Shown: in pieces, positions 16,481 through 19,846 of the stretch
Position numbering within the stretch: position 1 is the first letter of the stretch
Layout: every line of letters starts with the position of its first letter
Assembly (NCBI GenBank): GCA_964235605.1
Contig: CAXSCR010000069.1
Coordinates: 1 to 19,846 of the forward strand
Origin: DATCRE01 sp964235605
GTDB taxonomy: Bacteria; Bacteroidota; Bacteroidia; Cytophagales; Cyclobacteriaceae
DNA: 19,846 nucleotides
Reading direction: 5' to 3'
Position numbers and translations under genes: made by a program
The notes under the pieces: generated by a model
What the model was told of the DNA's origin: nothing
Databases searched by the model: none
The model's input: the letters and a program-made list of their open reading frames with translations, nothing else

Positions 16481-17251
16481 ATGAAGACAAAAAAGGAAAT
16501 TGTAGAAAACTGGTTACCCCGTTATACTGGTCAATCATTAGATCAATTTGGTGAATACATCTTGCTTACGAACTTCGACAATTACGTGAAGATGTTTGCA
16601 GAATTAAATGATGTTGCTATTAAAGGACTTGACCGGCCAATGCGAACTGCAACAGCAAAAGGGATTACAATTATCAACTTTGGTATGGGAAGCCCGAATG
16701 CCGCGACAGTTATAGATTGCTTGAGTGCCATTAAACCTAAGGCCGCGTTATTTCTCGGGAAGTGTGGTGGATTAAAATCAAAAAATAAGCGTGGGGATCT
16801 TATTCTTCCGATCGCTGCGATTCGTGGCGAAGGAACATCCAATGACTATTTACCACCTGAAGTGCCTGCGCTACCTTCATTTGCTTTACAGAAAGCAATT
16901 TCTACAACCATACGTGACCATGGCCTAGACTACTGGACAGGTACAGTCTATACCACAAACAGAAGAGTTTGGGAGTGGGATGAAGAGTTTAAAATGTATC
17001 TTAGAAAAATCAGAGCACAAGCCATTGATATGGAGACGGCTACTATTTTTACCACTGCTTTTGCAAATAAAATTCCTGCTGGCGCACTGTTACTTGTCTC
17101 CGATCAGCCTATGGTACCTGAAGGTGTTAAAACAGAATCAAGTGATAAAGAAGTAACTACAAACTTTGTTGAAAACCATTTAAAAATTGGTATTGACTCA
17201 TTGAAGCAATTAATTAATAATGGTAAAACTGTAAAACATCTCCAATATTAA
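16481..17251 (+). CDS. amn: AMP nucleosidase (short form)
   Basis: Hydrolyses AMP to adenine and ribose 5-phosphate, in purine turnover, in the cytoplasm. At 256 residues it corresponds to the catalytic nucleoside-phosphorylase-like domain alone and lacks the N-terminal regulatory region of E. coli Amn, as usual in Bacteroidota. Visible motifs are INFGMGSPNAATVIDCL (about 65-81), LFLGKCGGLKSK (phosphate/ribose binding), LPIAAIRGEGTSNDYLP, AIDMETATIF (the ribose-binding Met-Glu pair), and LLVSDQPMVPEGVKTESSDKEV with the catalytic-type Asp. ATG 16481 is the natural start. It is divergent from the HsdR-N gene and converges with the MFS gene (14-base gap). Confidence 0.9.
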   Translation: MKTKKEIVENWLPRYTGQSLDQFGEYILLTNFDNYVKMFAELNDVAIKGLDRPMRTATAKGITIINFGMGSPNAATVIDCLSAIKPKAALFLGKCGGLKSKNKRGDLILPIAAIRGEGTSNDYLPPEVPALPSFALQKAISTTIRDHGLDYWTGTVYTTNRRVWEWDEEFKMYLRKIRAQAIDMETATIFTTAFANKIPAGALLLVSDQPMVPEGVKTESSDKEVTTNFVENHLKIGIDSLKQLINNGKTVKHLQY

Positions 17252-17265
17252 ATCTTAATAAGTTG

Positions 17266-18579
17266 TTAGGCTTTACTAATTTTTGATGACCTAACAGTTA
17301 GCAGAATAATCATTCCTATTATGAAGAACAGACCAAGACCGAGCGCACTGTTGCGCATGCTTCCCGTGATTTGATTAATTAATCCATAGAAGAATGTACC
17401 AAAGACTATGGACAGATTATAAGTCACATCATAAAAACTAAAATAGGAGGCAGTATCAATTGTATCTCTTGGTATAAGTTTGGAATAGGTGGCCCTTGAT
17501 AAGGATTGTATCCCTCCCATTACCATACCAACCACCACGGCAATTATGTAAAATTGAATTCTTGTAGTGATGAGGTAAGCTGCTAGGCAAACACCTATCC
17601 AGGTCATGATCATAGCAAGAAGTGAAAATCTATTACCCTTTATACTTGATAACTTAGAAAATAACCAGGCACCAAGCGCACCAACCAATTGAACAATAAG
17701 GGCGATCTGAATTAAATCACCTGTTCCAAGCTTCAACACATCTGTTCCAAACAGTGTAGATAAATACATTACAGTTTGAACACCCATGTTGTAGAAGAAG
17801 AAGGCGGTTAAATAACGTTTTAGATCTGGGGTATCTTTTAGGCTTTTAAAAACCTTATGAATTTCTTTATAACCATTAGACCACATGTTGCCCGTAGGTC
17901 GGCGTTTAAATGTATTTTCAGGTAGCAAGCGGAAGGGTATTATTGCAAAGCCAATCCACCATAAACCTACAAGCAAAAATGAAAAACGAGTTGCCAGACC
18001 TTCAGAAGAGAAACCAAACTTTTCAAAATTTATAATCAGAACAAGAGAGATCACCATGAGAATAACACTTCCATAATAACCCATGGAATAGCCTTGCGCG
18101 CTTGTAGCATCATACCGATCTTCGGTAACAATTTCCGGAAGAAAAGCATTGTAAAAAACTAAACTACCTGAATAACCTATGCTCGCTAAGATAGAGCATG
18201 CAATGCCCCATGTTAACATACTCACATCTGTAAAAAGATAGAGCCCCATGCATGACAAACTGCCAAGCCAGACAAAGGTTTTCATAAACGTTTTTTTCTT
18301 CCCCGTGTAATCTGCAGCGCCAGACAATAACGGCAGTATTAGTGCTACCATTAGAAATGAAAATGAAAGGGCGTAAGAATAGAGGTTAGAATTCTGAAAA
18401 GTATATCCAAGAAATTGTACTTGATCTGTACCACTACTCACCGCAACGGACTTATAATAAATGGGGAAAATAGCAGTAGTGATAACTAAAGAATAAACAG
18501 AGTTTGCCCAGTCATACATATACCAGGCGCGAACGGTTTTAGAATCATTTAATACAACGGCTTGTATAGCTTCTTTCAT
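17266..18579 (-). CDS. MFS transporter, UMF1 (Atg22-like) family
   Basis: An integral inner-membrane transporter with about 11-12 hydrophobic segments. The signature AWYMYDWANSVYSLVITTAIFP near the N-terminus is typical of the UMF1/BtlA group within the major facilitator superfamily. The motif LSGAADYTGKKKTFMKTF matches the MFS loop 2-3 (G-x3-D-x2-G-[KR]-[KR]). The substrate is unknown; efflux of peptides, amino acids or a metabolite is possible. I chose ATG 18579 (437 residues), which gives the family's short N-terminus; the frame can be extended to ATG 18615 (449 residues, adding MSKFLYLGITYI). The stop is 14 bases from the convergent AMP nucleosidase gene. Confidence 0.88.
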   Translation of the reverse strand: MKEAIQAVVLNDSKTVRAWYMYDWANSVYSLVITTAIFPIYYKSVAVSSGTDQVQFLGYTFQNSNLYSYALSFSFLMVALILPLLSGAADYTGKKKTFMKTFVWLGSLSCMGLYLFTDVSMLTWGIACSILASIGYSGSLVFYNAFLPEIVTEDRYDATSAQGYSMGYYGSVILMVISLVLIINFEKFGFSSEGLATRFSFLLVGLWWIGFAIIPFRLLPENTFKRRPTGNMWSNGYKEIHKVFKSLKDTPDLKRYLTAFFFYNMGVQTVMYLSTLFGTDVLKLGTGDLIQIALIVQLVGALGAWLFSKLSSIKGNRFSLLAMIMTWIGVCLAAYLITTRIQFYIIAVVVGMVMGGIQSLSRATYSKLIPRDTIDTASYFSFYDVTYNLSIVFGTFFYGLINQITGSMRNSALGLGLFFIIGMIILLTVRSSKISKA

Positions 18580-18724
18580 GATATAGGTTATGCCTAAATA
18601 AAGGAATTTAGACATAATTAACAGCTATTACTATTTATAGGGTTACGACATGGATCTAAAGCGAATCTATATCACCTGTGCATATCACAGAGTCTCTAAT
18701 TTTATAAATATTAACATCAAAATA

Positions 18725-19744
18725 ATGAATTATCTATCCAGATACCGCTTTTTTAACTTCGCTACGTTCTTGATGTTTACCCTGTTCTTTATCTCATGCG
18801 AGGATCAAGAACCTGTAAAAAGTAAATTAACATTGTCTTCTTTTAGTCCGCCGAGTGGCGAGATAGGTACGCTAGTAACAATTTCAGGGACTAATTTTAG
18901 TACCAACCCCACCGACAACGTAGTGATCTTCAATGGTGATACAGCCATTGTTACTTCGGCCACTACAACAAAACTTATCGCCATGGTGCCTATGGGTGCT
19001 ACCGATGGTAAAATAACAATAAGCAAGGGTGGAGTTTCGGTAGTGTCAGAAAATGATTTTACAATAAATGTATGTTTACTCGCGAAAATTACACGCGTCA
19101 TTACTAATTCTGAAAATGTTAACGCAAATGGAACAACCGTGATAACCTATGAATATGATAATGATAACAGATTAATAAAAATCATAGATGGTTCAAGCGA
19201 TGCGGCTACCTCATTTACTTATACCAATGGATATATAACTACAATGGCCAAGGGTAACACGCAAGAACAATGGATTTATAATGATAAAAATTTACTTACC
19301 CACACCGAACGTATTGGAGAAACGTATGCCAGAGACTTCTTTTACAACGTAGCCACAGGCAAATTAGATTCTTTAGAAGTGACCAGCGCTGAAGGCTATA
19401 CGCAGAAGTTTGGTTATAGCGGAAGTAATGTTACTTCATATGGAAAAATTAAATACACTACAATTGCTACCACAATCGGCAATGGTTTCTATTCAAGGTT
19501 TGATATAAAGAAAAACCCTTATCAGTTACTTGCTAAAGCCATGGGGAACCAGCTATTTTATGTTTCAGAAAGCATGACAGGCGCAAACATTTCAAAAAAT
19601 AATGCGAAGCAAGAAGATGATGAATTGGGAGTAAGAACCTCTGAATATGAATATAACACTAACTCATATCCGAAAAAAATTACAACTATCTATAGTGACA
19701 GTTCAAGGGCCGTAATTACTTTGGAATACACTGGGTGTGAGTAA
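18725..19744 (+). CDS. TIG/IPT-domain lipoprotein with YD-like repeat region
   Basis: A 339-residue surface or periplasmic lipoprotein. From ATG 18725 the signal peptide runs to lipobox FISC with Cys25 (MNYLSRYRFFNFATFLMFTLFFISC in shape: basic, long hydrophobic core, Cys). Next is an IPT/TIG immunoglobulin-like domain (about 33-115): SFSPPSGEIGTLVTISGTNF, VIFNGD, and KITISKGGVSVVSENDF. After it comes a beta-repeat region with YD/RHS-like strands (YEYDNDNRLIKIIDG, IYNDKNLLTHTERIGE, YEYNTNSYPKKITTIY). It probably binds a polymer or another surface protein; the ligand is unknown. An in-frame ATG at 18650 would put a 25-residue polar extension before the signal peptide, so I reject it. The role in the neighbourhood is unclear. 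Confidence 0.8.
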   Translation: MNYLSRYRFFNFATFLMFTLFFISCEDQEPVKSKLTLSSFSPPSGEIGTLVTISGTNFSTNPTDNVVIFNGDTAIVTSATTTKLIAMVPMGATDGKITISKGGVSVVSENDFTINVCLLAKITRVITNSENVNANGTTVITYEYDNDNRLIKIIDGSSDAATSFTYTNGYITTMAKGNTQEQWIYNDKNLLTHTERIGETYARDFFYNVATGKLDSLEVTSAEGYTQKFGYSGSNVTSYGKIKYTTIATTIGNGFYSRFDIKKNPYQLLAKAMGNQLFYVSESMTGANISKNNAKQEDDELGVRTSEYEYNTNSYPKKITTIYSDSSRAVITLEYTGCE

Positions 19745-19846
19745 TTAAAACCTATAAAATGCGCATATAAGAATCGAGTAGAAGAAACTTCATAACCTGA
19801 GTTCGGGTTAAGCCGCGAGGAGGAGTTGGTTTTTGAATGCCTGAAT
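19745..19846. other. Unassigned tail of the window
   Basis: This 102-base stretch follows the TIG lipoprotein. It contains a short AACC/GGTT hairpin-like stretch at about 19793-19810 and a GC-rich patch (AAGCCGCGAGGAGGAG). I see no complete ORF, tRNA or promoter. It may be intergenic or the edge of an element outside the window. Confidence 0.3.

Noticed and set aside
17264..17296. Hairpin TGTTAGG/CCTAACA at the amn-MFS convergence as a bidirectional terminator
   Set aside because: The 7-base stem has a 19-base loop and no adjacent T-run, and it lies partly in coding sequence; too weak to call.
18650..18724. Upstream start of the TIG lipoprotein
   Set aside because: It would bury the lipoprotein signal peptide behind a 25-residue polar stretch.
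19745..19846. Edge of an insertion sequence or repeat
   Set aside because: Short dyads and a GC-rich patch exist, but no transposase reading frame or terminal repeat pair can be shown in the window.

Overview
The window looks like an ordinary, conserved chromosomal segment of a Bacteroidota bacterium, most likely of the Cytophagales type. The grounds are AT-rich DNA, an almost complete lack of Shine-Dalgarno sequences, several matches to the Bacteroidota promoter (TTG, about 19-20 bases, then TAnnTTTG), a fused alpha/beta E1 ketoacid dehydrogenase, a short AMP nucleosidase, an outer-membrane TamB-like protein and several cell-surface lipoproteins. I see no insertion sequence, prophage, CRISPR array, tRNA or rRNA.

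Layout. Positions 1-2428 are on the minus strand: an NlpC/P60 cell-wall peptidase that runs off the left edge, smpB (ribosome rescue) and tsaD (tRNA t6A modification). Only 9 bases separate the tsaD start from a divergent plus-strand run (2438-10002): a giant TamB-like protein, an overlapping DUF2279 protein, a small YbjN/chaperone-like protein, the RNase P RNA gene rnpB, and an NtrC-type response regulator that lacks a DNA-binding domain. A very short lipoprotein gene (39 codons, minus strand) and a LuxE-like acyl-protein synthetase (minus) follow. Then come a plus-strand lipoprotein, the minus-strand fused E1 alpha/beta dehydrogenase, plus-strand alanine dehydrogenase, a minus-strand lone HsdR-N/PD-(D/E)XK protein, plus-strand AMP nucleosidase, a minus-strand UMF1-type MFS transporter, and a plus-strand TIG-domain lipoprotein. 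The last 100 bases hold nothing I can identify.

How the genes fit together. Most are unrelated housekeeping functions: translation quality control (smpB, tsaD, rnpB), envelope biogenesis (TamB-like, NlpC/P60, lipoproteins), and amino-acid and nucleotide catabolism (branched-chain-type E1, alanine dehydrogenase, AMP nucleosidase). Gene orientation flips often, so transcription units are short.

I found no convincing new multi-gene system. The most useful observations are small: an unlisted 39-residue lipoprotein with a good promoter, a response regulator with an altered sigma-54 contact loop (GSFTSA) and no HTH, promoter evidence that moves the start of the fused E1 gene, and a non-ATG start for the NlpC/P60 gene.
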